A stretch of DNA of 21,461 bases from a virus. Positions 1 through 6,253 of this stretch are shown here, piece by piece. The translations under genes and the position numbers were made by a program. Under the pieces are notes generated by a model that saw only the letters and a program-made list of their open reading frames with translations, was not told the DNA's origin and made no database searches. The stretch lies in IMG/VR virus record IMGVR_UViG_3300008113_001711, positions 1-21,461 of that record; one strand, written 5' to 3'. Every line of letters begins with the position of its first letter. The first letter of the stretch is position 1.

Positions 1-1
1 A

Positions 2-556
2 CACCGTCATTACTCTAATACCTCTTTGGCTTCCTATCATTATTGTTCCAAGTTTTATTCTGACACTTATGGTGCTTATAATGTTTCTCTTTATGACATG
101 ACTCACCGTTTTATCACCCATATTCTTTTGCCCGATAGTGTTGACCATCTTTCTTTAAAAGATTTGGAAATCTGCTCTTGGTCTGTTATGCGTGATAAAA
201 TTGACCCAGAGTTTTCTGCCCCTTTTCTTCGTCATTCTTTAGATTTTTTGCTTCTCCAACGTCGTCATGATGTTGTTATTGGTGCTATCCGTAATCCTCA
301 TGAATTATCCATTCTCCAATCTTATATCCTTTCTCAATCCTGTATTCCTTATTGTATTTCTATTCAACGTCCCGGTATTACTTCTCTTAATACTGACGTT
401 GACCAACCTAAACTTTTAAGCTGGTGTTTAACCAATCTCCCTTCTGAACAATGCTTTAATCTTTCTAATTCCCGTTCCCTTGAACATTGGAGTTCCTTTA
501 ATCGTCAGTTAGCTTTTGACATCAAATATCGACTTGGTTCTACCTGTTCTCTTTGA
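2..556 (+). CDS. Unrecognised protein, 5' end outside window
   Basis: The frame is open from base 2 to the TGA at 554-556 with no stop upstream, so the start very probably lies outside the window; a TTG at 26 is in frame but has no convincing ribosome binding site. About 184 residues are visible. They are mixed alpha/beta in character, with a short hydrophobic stretch (HDVVIGAIRN) and several Cys residues (SQSCIPYC), but I recognise no family. A terminator follows within 35 bases, so this is the last gene of its transcript. It is transcribed away from the left edge and towards the first large inverted-repeat element, opposite to the small genes that follow. Confidence 0.7.
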   Translation, partial: HRHYSNTSLASYHYCSKFYSDTYGAYNVSLYDMTHRFITHILLPDSVDHLSLKDLEICSWSVMRDKIDPEFSAPFLRHSLDFLLLQRRHDVVIGAIRNPHELSILQSYILSQSCIPYCISIQRPGITSLNTDVDQPKLLSWCLTNLPSEQCFNLSNSRSLEHWSSFNRQLAFDIKYRLGSTCSL

Positions 557-586
557 TTTCCACTTTAGCCGTTTAACCCTTCTTTT

Positions 587-610
587 AGTCCCAAAAGAGG
601 GGCTTTTTTT
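587..610 (+). terminator. Rho-independent terminator after the first gene
   Basis: AGTCCC and GGGGCT form a short stem around AAAAGA and are followed by a run of seven T residues, 31 bases after the stop at 556. Confidence 0.7.
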
Positions 611-631
611 GTTGTTTTTCGCTGTACTCAA

Positions 632-823
632 AAAACTGTACTACCCCTCTAAAAATCAATAAAACTCAATCTTATTAAGGGTTTTAACATTTTTGACTTT
701 AAAAAACACCATTTAAAAATCAATAAAATTCAGTCATAGCATAGCTTAGACCTGTTTGTACTATGTAGTAGGGGGGATAACTTTATTTTTTTTATCTACT
801 ACACTTTTAATCATCGCAGTTTA
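632..823 (+). repeat. IR1, left arm of large inverted repeat
   Basis: About 190 bp that match, in reverse complement and with scattered differences, 1321-1512. The outer end is AAACTGTACTAC and the inner end is ATCATCGCAGTTTA. Inside the arm the motif AAAATCAATAAAA occurs twice, 64 bases apart (651 and 715). It is followed by GTACTATGTAGTA, a run of six G and GATAAC, then a T-rich tract. The same internal motifs are present in the arms of the second element at 17.4-18.7 kb. No coding frame is visible. Confidence 0.85.
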
Positions 824-892
824 AAAACTCTCATACTTTTTTGCCTCTCTCCCTTACCCCACCCCCCAAAAAAAATATTTTTCCACTACCCC

Positions 893-922
893 TTGACATT
901 TTGTTTATACCCATGCTATGCT
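893..922 (+). promoter_or_regulatory. Promoter in the loop of IR1
   Basis: TTGACA (893-898) is followed after 18 bases by TATGCT (917-922). The surroundings (CTTGACATTT then ACCC/AACC and TAT) resemble the promoter in the loop of the second inverted-repeat element at 18141-18169. It would direct rightward transcription through the hairpin at 961-992 and the right arm. Confidence 0.55.
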
Positions 923-929
923 ATATACA

Positions 930-1015
930 TAGCGAAAAAAAAAAAATAGAATGGGGGATAGGATACTAGATTACTTTAATTCTAGGGTATTCAAAAATCA
1001 ACCTACCAAAAATTA
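930..1015 (+). ncRNA. Candidate small structured RNA in IR1
   Basis: Downstream of the promoter at 893-922, GGATAC (961-966) pairs with GTATTC (987-992), and TAGA (967-970) pairs with TCTA (981-984). A GG bulge lies on the 3' side and the loop has 10 bases. The same two-helix, GG-bulge layout with a different outer-stem sequence is found in the second element at 18183-18210, which is compensatory change. The 3' flank AACCTA followed by A-rich sequence is also shared. The RNA ends are not defined. Confidence 0.45.
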
Positions 1016-1320
1016 AATACATATTTTAAATATTTAGCCCACATTTGCTCATTTACCCATTTTTAACCCCTTAGACCATTACAAATTCGTTTAATAGTAA
1101 AAGTATCACGACCCGCTCTGAAGTGTGGTAAAAGGCTGTTTATTATTGTCTGTAGTGTATGTCCACCTTAAAGTGGAACAATGCTAAAAGAAAAAAGCCA
1201 CTATACGGAAAAGTCTAAAACCCGCCCTGTTAAAGCAAAAAAAAAAAACAGACTCACCTTATTAGGACTTCCGAATGCTTTAATTTGCTCATTCTATATA
1301 GTTTATGTTTTTTTTGTACC

Positions 1321-1512
1321 TAAACTGCGATGATTAAAGGCGTAGTAGATAAAAAAAAAATAAAGTTATCCCCCCTACTACATAGTACAAACAGGTCAAA
1401 GCTATACTATGACTGGGCTTTATTGATTTTAAAATGGTGTTTTTTAAAGTAAAAACGCTAAAACCCTTGATATGATTGAGTTTTATTGATTTTGGTTAAG
1501 TAGTACAGTTTT
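1321..1512 (-). repeat. IR1, right arm of large inverted repeat
   Basis: Reverse-complement partner of 632-823. It carries GTTATCC followed by CCCCTACTACATAGTAC, next to a run of ten A, and two TTTTATTGATTTT motifs. The ~500-base loop between the arms (824-1320) holds the promoter and hairpin listed separately, a short CCACCTTAAAGTGG palindrome near 1164, and no convincing ORF on either strand. GTTATCCCC beside an AT-rich tract is reminiscent of a DnaA box next to an unwinding element, but this is only a resemblance. Confidence 0.85.
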
Positions 1513-1637
1513 ACGCCTAAATTGATTTTTCATTTTCAAAAAAAAAATTTAGGACAAAAAGGAGGCACTTTCTTTTTTAGCCTAAAAGAGGGGTAGGGGT
1601 ATCACCTGCATAAATTTTACTTTTTGTCAAGTCCTAT

Positions 1638-1719
1638 TGTGACACTTTTTAAACTGGCACATTGGGACTTGACATTTTTACCTTTTTATGGTAGGTGTGC
1701 CAATTTATAAACTGGCACA
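1638..1719. repeat. Dyad repeats, group 1 (2 copies)
   Basis: Two 24-bp dyads of the form TGTGMCA-N10-TGGCACA, at 1638-1661 and 1696-1719, 58 bases apart. They lie just 3' of the HigA-like gene at 1735-2010. A linker of the form ACTTGACATTTTTACC separates them. Confidence 0.85.
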
Positions 1720-1734
1720 TTTCCTATTGACATT

Positions 1735-2010
1735 TTACGCTTTTCTTGCTAGAGATTCTCGGTAAAGCTCTTCACTCAATATCCAAAAATGAGCATTAGG
1801 TAAACCGAAAGCATTCTCCAATTTGCAAGCAATACTATCAGTAATCTCGGTTTCACTTGCCAGCAGTCGAAAGGCTTCCTTTCTTGACATCTCCATCCGA
1901 TTAGCGAATATTCGTAAGGGTATTCCTCTGTCTCTCATGATGTAGTCAATGATTTCTCCAGGGGGCGAAAACCAATCTGATGTGTATTCGTTCTCAATTG
2001 TGTTAGTCAT
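1735..2010 (-). CDS. HigA-like orphan antitoxin, XRE family
   Basis: A 91-residue protein of the HigA/VapI addiction-module antidote type. From about residue 17 it reads PPGEIIDYIMRDRGI, then an XRE-type helix-turn-helix (IPLRIFANRMEMSRKEAFRLL) and the family's ITDSIACKLENAFGLP segment and a WIL/YRESLA tail. HigA proteins normally bind HigB RNase toxin and repress their own operon; no HigB-like gene lies beside it, so toxin neutralisation in cis is not supported. The start is fixed by AGGAG 11 bases upstream and by the promoter at 2047-2075. The final codons (ARKA, then TAA) and the sequence after them match the ends of the unrelated KTSC genes at 4110 and 5545. A second, altered copy is at 3267-3587. 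Confidence 0.85.
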   Translation of the reverse strand: MTNTIENEYTSDWFSPPGEIIDYIMRDRGIPLRIFANRMEMSRKEAFRLLASETEITDSIACKLENAFGLPNAHFWILSEELYRESLARKA

Positions 2011-2046
2011 AGATTGTGGAACTCCTTTGTTTTTCTTTATATTACT

Positions 2047-2075
2047 ATTATGTCATCTTTTTTTAGATTTGTCTA
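2047..2075 (-). promoter_or_regulatory. Array promoter for the HigA-like gene
   Basis: Reading leftwards: TAGACA (2075-2070), 17 bases, CATAAT (2052-2047), then a leader ending AAAGGAGTTCC. The same leader precedes most genes of the array. A dyad at 2083-2103, truncated on its right side, lies immediately upstream of the -35. Confidence 0.8.
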
Positions 2076-2082
2076 TGCCATA

Positions 2083-2217
2083 TGTGACACTTTCTAAACT
2101 GGCTTCCTATTGACATTTTTACTTTTTTGTGGTAGATGTGACACTTTATAAACTGGCACATTACCTATTGACATTTTTACTTTTTGTGGTAGATGTGCCA
2201 ATTACTAAACTGGCACA
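2083..2217. repeat. Dyad repeats, group 2 (3 copies)
   Basis: Dyads at 2083 (right half cut to TGGC), 2137-2160 and 2194-2217. The last two are 57 bases apart, with the linker TTACCTATTGACATTTTTAC between them. Confidence 0.85.
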
Positions 2218-2252
2218 TTTCCTATTGACTCTTTAGTAGTTTGCCGTCTTCA

Positions 2253-3008
2253 CTAAAAACGGTATTCACGATATAAGTTTTCAAATTGTGCTGAGTTTTG
2301 TGTGATTGTATATCTCAAGAAATCTCGACGCAGAAAGACAATCAATCCTAGATTAGATTGCTTAATTTCTGTTAATTTATTCGGTAAATGATCGATCAAA
2401 GCTTTCAAGGCTTTTCGTTGAAGGTTATCGTTATCATTGGCGACATTAGGAAAAGCATCTTCTAATCCATCAATTAAAAATATAATCTTCGAGTTTTTTT
2501 GTTTAAGGTATTCATGCAGTTTATTTAGTTGATAATTTTCCTGATTATACCCTAAAACTCTCGAAAATTCTTTGACCCAAAATTTTGCCCAATCTACCTC
2601 GTTCCAATCTTGATTAGATAGAGACTGCGTTATTCTGTCTTTAAAATCCGATATGGAAAATTGACAATTATGATTGAGTGTATTATTTACATTTAGCCGT
2701 GCTTGTTCAAGAATATTTTTGGACTTATCATTTAAATTTTGTGATTGGAGTAAAGGAAATATTAAACCCAGATTTTCTCCGGAATTTTCTTGATTTTTAG
2801 GATCAACTTTATTTAAAAAATTTCCCCAAGACTGTAGGCGAGATAGCTGAATATAATTAAAGGTTTTTCCCGCATCTTTAGCACCAATTGAGATAACTAC
2901 CGGTAGTTTATCTTGAAAATTACTAGCCATGTTTTTTAATAGCTGTTCATAACCGACAGCTAATAAGTCAGAGGATTTAACTTCAATCAGGAAGGTGTCG
3001 TAACTCAT
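2253..3008 (-). CDS. Chimeric P-loop ATPase fragment with KTSC-like N-terminus
   Basis: A 251-residue protein made of two parts. Residues 1-21 (MSYDTFLIEVKSSDLLAVGYE) closely follow the first residues of the KTSC proteins at 4110-4358 and 5545-5793, also at nucleotide level. From about residue 34 it is an NTPase: Walker A GAKDAGKT near 42-49, Walker B-like KIIFLIDGLED near 173-183, and NLGLIVFLRRDFLRYT near the end, typical of large AAA/STAND-like or Sll1717-type cyanobacterial ATPases. It stops soon after that motif, so the C-terminal part of such an ATPase is missing. The start has GGAGTTCC upstream and the best -10 of the array (TATAAT). Activity is doubtful. Assignment as an ATPase fragment is firm, the exact family is not. 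Confidence 0.75.
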   Translation of the reverse strand: MSYDTFLIEVKSSDLLAVGYEQLLKNMASNFQDKLPVVISIGAKDAGKTFNYIQLSRLQSWGNFLNKVDPKNQENSGENLGLIFPLLQSQNLNDKSKNILEQARLNVNNTLNHNCQFSISDFKDRITQSLSNQDWNEVDWAKFWVKEFSRVLGYNQENYQLNKLHEYLKQKNSKIIFLIDGLEDAFPNVANDNDNLQRKALKALIDHLPNKLTEIKQSNLGLIVFLRRDFLRYTITQNSAQFENLYREYRF

Positions 3009-3039
3009 GCGGAACTCCTTTGTTTTTCTTTATATTACT

Positions 3040-3068
3040 ATTATATCATCTTCTTTTAGAATTGTCTA
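3040..3068 (-). promoter_or_regulatory. Array promoter for the ATPase chimera
   Basis: TAGACA (3068-3063), 17 bases, consensus TATAAT (3045-3040). The dyad at 3076-3099 is 7 bases upstream of the -35. Confidence 0.8.
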
Positions 3069-3075
3069 TACCGTA

Positions 3076-3220
3076 TGTGACACTTTCTAAACTGGCATAA
3101 TTTGACTTGACATTTTGACCTTTTTGTGGTAGATGTGACTCTTTTTAAACTGGTTCATTACTTCCTGCATAAACTTTGCTTTTTGTTAAGTCCTATTGTG
3201 CCAATTAATAAACTGGCACA
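3076..3220. repeat. Dyad repeats, group 3 (3 copies)
   Basis: Dyads at 3076-3099 (ending TGGCATA), 3134-3157 (degenerate, ending TGGTTCA) and 3197-3220. The last linker is the alternative type containing CCTGCATAAACTTTGC and TTAAGTCC. Confidence 0.8.
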
Positions 3221-3266
3221 TCTGGACTTGACATTTACGCTTTTTTTGTTACTTTTAGCACTTGTA

Positions 3267-3587
3267 CTACTGTACAGTCGTATCTGTTTCGGATAGTACG
3301 ATTGAACTATTGTTCCCTAGATTCTGCATTACATTGTTTTGATTTGCTAGAGATTCTCGGTAAAGTCTTTCACGCTCTTTCCAAAAATGAGCAGTAGGTA
3401 AGCCGAAAGCATACTGCAATTTGCAAGCAATACGACCTGTAATCTCAGTTTCACTTGCCAGCAGTCGAAAGGCTTCCTTTCTTGACATTTCCATCCGATT
3501 AGCAAATATTCGTAAGGGTATTCCTCTCTCTTTCAAGATGTCGGAAATGGTTTCTCCAGGGGGTGTGTTCTCAATTGTGTTAGTCAT
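3267..3587 (-). CDS. HigA-like antitoxin with frameshifted KTSC tail
   Basis: 106 residues. Residues 1-80 are a second copy of the HigA-like protein at 1735-2010, with a short deletion after MTNTIEN and the same helix-turn-helix (IPLRIFANRMEMSRKEAFRLL). The last 25 or so residues differ completely. The DNA encoding them (about 3240-3345) matches the 3' end of the KTSC genes (compare GTAATGCAGAATCTA and TTCAATCGTACTAT), but is read in another frame because one base is missing near the junction. The gene is therefore a recombinant between two array members. The KTSC-derived match continues past the stop to the common AAAAGCGTAAATGTCAA end. No toxin gene is adjacent. DNA binding is plausible; the tail is probably not functional. 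Confidence 0.8.
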   Translation of the reverse strand: MTNTIENTPPGETISDILKERGIPLRIFANRMEMSRKEAFRLLASETEITGRIACKLQYAFGLPTAHFWKERERLYRESLANQNNVMQNLGNNSSIVLSETDTTVQ

Positions 3588-3623
3588 AGATTGTGGAACT
3601 CCTTTGTTTTTCTTTATATTACT

Positions 3624-3652
3624 ATTATGTCATCTTTTTTTAGATTTGTCTA
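3624..3652 (-). promoter_or_regulatory. Array promoter for the HigA/KTSC chimera
   Basis: TAGACA (3652-3647), 17 bases, CATAAT (3629-3624). The dyad at 3660-3683 lies 7 bases upstream. Both the -35 and the dyad sit inside the 3' end of the upstream ORF 3640-3825. Confidence 0.8.
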
Positions 3653-3825
3653 TGCCATATGTGACACTTTCTAAACTGGCATAAGTATTCTTTGCGTACC
3701 GTTGCAGGACTTTGATTTTCAACTTCACATTCTACTTTTTTCTGGTTAGGTATCGTAGCCATAAATAAAAGTCCGATAATTAATACTGAAAATAATACTG
3801 AAATTATTAGGTCGATAGTTTTCAT
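3640..3825 (-). CDS. Small membrane protein whose 3' end runs into the next dyad
   Basis: 61 residues. Residues 5-25 form one transmembrane helix (LIISVLFSVLIIGLLFMATI), followed by a short polar part. The last 13 residues (CQFRKCHIWHRQI) are simply translation of the dyad at 3660-3683 and of the -35 of the next gene, so the native 3' end has been lost and replaced by array sequence. The usual TAAATGTCAA stop junction is absent here. GGAGTTCC precedes the ATG at 3825 and the array promoter is at 3857-3885. Function is unknown; it may be a remnant. Confidence 0.6.
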   Translation of the reverse strand: MKTIDLIISVLFSVLIIGLLFMATIPNQKKVECEVENQSPATVRKEYLCQFRKCHIWHRQI

Positions 3826-3856
3826 ATGGAACTCCTGTGTTTTTCTCTATATAACT

Positions 3857-3885
3857 ATAATGTCATCTTTTTTTAGATTTGTCTA
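3857..3885 (-). promoter_or_regulatory. Array promoter for the small membrane protein
   Basis: TAGACA (3885-3880), 17 bases, CATTAT (3862-3857). The leader downstream is slightly diverged from the other copies. The dyad 3893-3916 is 7 bases upstream. Confidence 0.7.
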
Positions 3886-3892
3886 TACCGTA

Positions 3893-4095
3893 TGTGACAC
3901 TTTCTAAACTGGCATAATTGGACTTGACATTTTGACTTTTTTGTGGTAGCTATGACACTTTATGAACTGGTACATTTTCACCTGCATTGACTTTACTCTC
4001 TGTCAAGTCCTATTGTGACACTTTCTAAACTGGCATAATTGGACTTGACATTTTTACTTTTTTGTGGTAGCTGTGCCAATTAATAAACTGGCACA
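3893..4095. repeat. Dyad repeats, group 4 (4 copies)
   Basis: Dyads at 3893-3916, 3951-3974 (degenerate, TATGACA and TGGTACA), 4014-4037 and 4072-4095. Spacings are 58, 63 and 58. The 63-base step holds the alternative linker CACCTGCATTGACTTTACTC ... GTCAAGTCC. Confidence 0.85.
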
Positions 4096-4109
4096 TTACC
4101 TATTGACAT

Positions 4110-4358
4110 TTACGCTTTTCTTGCTACTTTTAACTCTTGTACTAGAGTACAATCGTATTTGTTACGAATAGTACGATTGAACTCTCGTCCTATAGATTCT
4201 GCATTACAGAGATTTTGATACACCTGAATTGGTACTCCTGTATATTTGTACTCACTTCCAGATTTAAATACTATTCTTAATGTTTCGCTAATTGGCTCAT
4301 AACCTACAAACATTAAGACAGAGGATTCAACTTCAAACAGGGGGATGTCGTAAATCAT
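4110..4358 (-). CDS. KTSC-domain protein, copy 1
   Basis: 82 residues, almost entirely one KTSC domain (named after the C-terminus of some lysyl-tRNA synthetases, proposed to bind nucleic acid). Recognisable elements are ESSVLMFVGYEP, LRIVFKSGSEYKYTGVP, VYQNLCNAESIGREFN and IRNKYDC. It is nearly identical to 5545-5793, differing at only a handful of residues. The start ATG at 4358 has GGAGTTCC in front and the array promoter at 4390-4418. The last codons ARKA and the TAAATGTCAA that follows are shared with the HigA-like gene at 1735. A function in this context is unknown. Confidence 0.85.
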   Translation of the reverse strand: MIYDIPLFEVESSVLMFVGYEPISETLRIVFKSGSEYKYTGVPIQVYQNLCNAESIGREFNRTIRNKYDCTLVQELKVARKA

Positions 4359-4389
4359 TTGGAACTCCTGTGTTTTTCTTTATATTACT

Positions 4390-4418
4390 ATTATGTCATC
4401 TTTTTTTAGAAATGTCTA
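4390..4418 (-). promoter_or_regulatory. Array promoter for KTSC copy 1
   Basis: TAGACA (4418-4413), 17 bases, CATAAT (4395-4390). The dyad 4426-4449 lies 7 bases upstream of the -35. Confidence 0.8.
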
Positions 4419-4425
4419 TACCCTA

Positions 4426-4742
4426 TGTGACACTTTCTAAACTGGCACATTACCTATTGACATTTTTACTTTTTGTGGTAGATGTGCCAATTACTAAACT
4501 GGCACATTACCTATTGACATTTTGACCTTTTTATGATAGCTGTGACACTTTCTAAACTGGCACATTTCCTATTGACAGTTTGACTTTTTTGTTGTAGCTG
4601 TGACACTTTATGAACTGGCACATTTCCACCTGCATTGACTTTACTCTTTGTTAAGTCCTATTGTGCCAATTTATAAACTGGCACATTACCTATTGACATT
4701 TTTACCTTTTGTGATAGATGTGCCAATTAATAAACTGGCACA
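4426..4742. repeat. Dyad repeats, group 5 (6 copies)
   Basis: Dyads start at 4426, 4483, 4541, 4599, 4662 and 4719, giving spacings of 57, 58, 58, 63 and 57. Left halves alternate between TGTGACA and TGTGCCA; right halves are TGGCACA. The 63-base step again holds the CACCTGCATTGAC linker. No gene lies within. Confidence 0.9.
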
Positions 4743-4756
4743 TTACCTATAGACAT

Positions 4757-4900
4757 TTAGCTAAACAATAGTTTTTTTAACCATTTAGCTTTTTTTTTCC
4801 AATTATTTGTGGGCATAAAATTATAGATCACTACTATTTCTTTACCCCGTTTAGCCACAATATGTTTAGCAGATAATTTGATTCTGAGTGGGTTAATCAT
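4757..4900 (-). CDS. Small basic protein of 47 residues
   Basis: An ORF of 47 codons starting MINPLRIKLSAKHIVAKRGK and ending KKAKWLKKLLFS, rich in Lys. I chose it because it occupies exactly the position of a gene in the array: GGAGTTTC precedes the ATG (one base from the usual GGAGTTCC), the array promoter is at 4932-4960, and the stop is the shared TAAATGTC junction. The start shares ATGAT with the KTSC genes. No family is recognised. It is inserted between the first KTSC copy and the first WFRILGQDW copy, a position empty in the second copy of that block. Confidence 0.6.
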   Translation of the reverse strand: MINPLRIKLSAKHIVAKRGKEIVVIYNFMPTNNWKKKAKWLKKLLFS

Positions 4901-4931
4901 TTGAAACTCCTGTGTTTTTCTTTATATTACT

Positions 4932-4960
4932 ATTATGCCATCTTTTTTTAGAAACGTCTA
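4932..4960 (-). promoter_or_regulatory. Array promoter for the 47-residue protein
   Basis: TAGACG (4960-4955), 17 bases, CATAAT (4937-4932), with the dyad 4968-4991 immediately upstream. Confidence 0.75.
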
Positions 4961-4967
4961 TACCCTT

Positions 4968-5107
4968 TGTGACACTTTCTAAACTGGCATAATTTGACTT
5001 GACATTTTTACTTTTTTGTGGTAGATGTGACAATTAATAAACTGGCACAATCGGTATTGACATTTTTACTTTTTTGTGGTAGATGTGCCAATTTATAAAC
5101 TGGCACA
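4968..5107. repeat. Dyad repeats, group 6 (3 copies)
   Basis: Dyads at 4968-4991, 5026-5049 (TGTGACA with the AATTAATAAAC spacer) and 5084-5107, at 58-base spacing. Confidence 0.85.
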
Positions 5108-5126
5108 TCTGGACTTGACATTTAGC

Positions 5127-5471
5127 TTAGATAAGTCTTAGTATCTCTTGATACTTAGCATAGTTTTTATCGTCCTCCCAATTTACACTTAAATAGTGTC
5201 CATCACTTAACTCAATCTGACAATCATAATCCGTTACTGAACTAAAATCAACACTCCAAAAGCCATGAGGTTCATAAATACCTATAGCCCTCAACCATTG
5301 ATTTATCACCTCTCTCGCTTCTTTTTCGGATTCTCCTAATCCTAATCCTAAGTTTTCTAATTCCCCTACGTCATACTTGCCTAACTCTATCTCCATTGTA
5401 CGAGTCTTACCATTCCAATCTTGCCCTAATATTCTGAACCAAGTTAGTTCACCGTTTACCGTGTTAGTCAT
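5127..5471 (-). CDS. Unknown WFRILGQDW-family protein, copy 1
   Basis: 114 residues of unrecognised function. Conserved segments are TWFRILGQDWNGKT, YDVGELENLGLGLG, EAREVINQWL, SVTDYDCQIELSDG and WEDDKNYAKYQEI; the protein is acidic. Near-identical to 6254-6598 and related to 14623-15015 and more distantly 15220-15549, so this is a four-member family in the window. It begins ATGACTAACAC, the same first bases as the unrelated HigA-like genes. GGAGTTCC precedes the ATG, but the rest of the usual leader and its promoter are missing: the ribosome binding site joins directly to dyad-linker sequence. It is probably co-transcribed from the KTSC gene at 5545-5793. Confidence 0.8.
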   Translation of the reverse strand: MTNTVNGELTWFRILGQDWNGKTRTMEIELGKYDVGELENLGLGLGESEKEAREVINQWLRAIGIYEPHGFWSVDFSSVTDYDCQIELSDGHYLSVNWEDDKNYAKYQEILRLI

Positions 5472-5506
5472 TTGGAACTCCTGACATTTTTACTTTTTGT
5501 GGTAGA

Positions 5507-5530
5507 TGTGCCAATTTATAAACTGGCACA
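5507..5530. repeat. Single dyad between KTSC copy 2 and WFRILGQDW copy 1
   Basis: One TGTGCCA-N10-TGGCACA dyad. It sits where a complete promoter-leader would be expected for the gene starting at 5471. Confidence 0.85.
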
Positions 5531-5544
5531 TTTCCTATTGACAT

Positions 5545-5793
5545 TTACGCTTTTCTTGCTACTTTTAACTCTTGTACTAGAGTACAATCGTATTTGTTAC
5601 GAATAGTACGATTGAACTCCCGTCCTATAGATTCTGCATTACAGAGATTTAGATACACCTGATATGGTACTCCTGTATATTTGTACTCACTTCCAGATTT
5701 AAATATTATTCTTAATGTTTCGCTAATTGGCTCATAACCTACAAACATTAAGACTGAGGATTCAACTTCAAACACGGGAATGTCGTAAATCAT
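5545..5793 (-). CDS. KTSC-domain protein, copy 2
   Basis: 82 residues, a duplicate of 4110-4358 with a few substitutions (for example PVF for PLF, IIF for IVF, VPYQVYLNL for VPIQVYQNL). Same KTSC hallmarks (ESSVLMFVGYE, FKSGSEYKYTGVP, IGREFNRTIRNKYDC) and same ARKA end. GGAGTTCC precedes the ATG at 5793, with the promoter at 5825-5853. It lies upstream of 5127-5471, with only one dyad and no promoter between, so the two probably form an operon. Both coding frames are intact, so both copies look maintained. Confidence 0.85.
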   Translation of the reverse strand: MIYDIPVFEVESSVLMFVGYEPISETLRIIFKSGSEYKYTGVPYQVYLNLCNAESIGREFNRTIRNKYDCTLVQELKVARKA

Positions 5794-5824
5794 TTGGAAC
5801 TCCTTTGTTTTTCTTTATATTACT

Positions 5825-5853
5825 ATTATGTCATCTTTTTTTAGATTTGTCTA
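5825..5853 (-). promoter_or_regulatory. Array promoter for KTSC copy 2
   Basis: TAGACA (5853-5848), 17 bases, CATAAT (5830-5825). The dyad 5861-5884 is 7 bases upstream. Confidence 0.8.
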
Positions 5854-5860
5854 TGCCATA

Positions 5861-6234
5861 TGTGACACTTTATAAACTGGCACATTACCTATTGACATTT
5901 TGACTTTTTTGTTGTAGCTGTGACACTTTATAAACTGGCACATTTCCTATTGACATTTTTACTTTTTGTTGTAGCTGTGACACTTTATGAACTGGCACAT
6001 TTTCACCTGCATTGACTTTATTCTCTGTCAAGTCCTATGTGACACTTTCTAAACTGGCACATTTCCTATTGACATTTTTACTTTTTTGTTGTAGCTGTGC
6101 CAATTACTAAACTGGCACATTTCCTATTGACATTCTGACCTTTTTATGGTAGATGTGACACTTTCTGAACTGGCACATTACCTATTGACATTTTTACTTT
6201 TTGTGGTAGATGTGCCAATTATTAAACTGGCACA
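5861..6234. repeat. Dyad repeats, group 7 (7 copies)
   Basis: Dyads start at 5861, 5919, 5976, 6038, 6096, 6154 and 6211, at spacings of 58, 57, 62, 58, 58 and 57. The 62-base step holds the CACCTGCATTGAC linker. The order of linker types parallels group 5, as expected if both derive from one duplicated block. Confidence 0.9.
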
Positions 6235-6253
6235 TCTGGACTTGACATTTAGC

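Noticed and set aside
632-1512. Retron or group II intron
   Set aside because: The element has structured, repeated sequence and a promoter, but no reverse transcriptase gene lies in or near either inverted-repeat element.
3421-4525. Plus-strand ORFs at 3421-3684 and 4292-4525
   Set aside because: They are antisense to the HigA-like and KTSC genes and run into the conserved leaders; no ribosome binding site.
1670-6200. Plus-strand promoters in the dyad linkers (TTGACA then TAGATG after 16 bases)
   Set aside because: The -35 is perfect but the -10 is poor, it would drive antisense transcription with no plus-strand gene to serve, and the linker is equally explained as repeat sequence. Kept in mind but not annotated.
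4426-6234. CRISPR-like appearance of regularly spaced repeats
   Set aside because: The sequences between dyads are themselves repeated with few variants, not unique spacers, the repeat is interleaved with genes and promoters, and no cas gene is visible.
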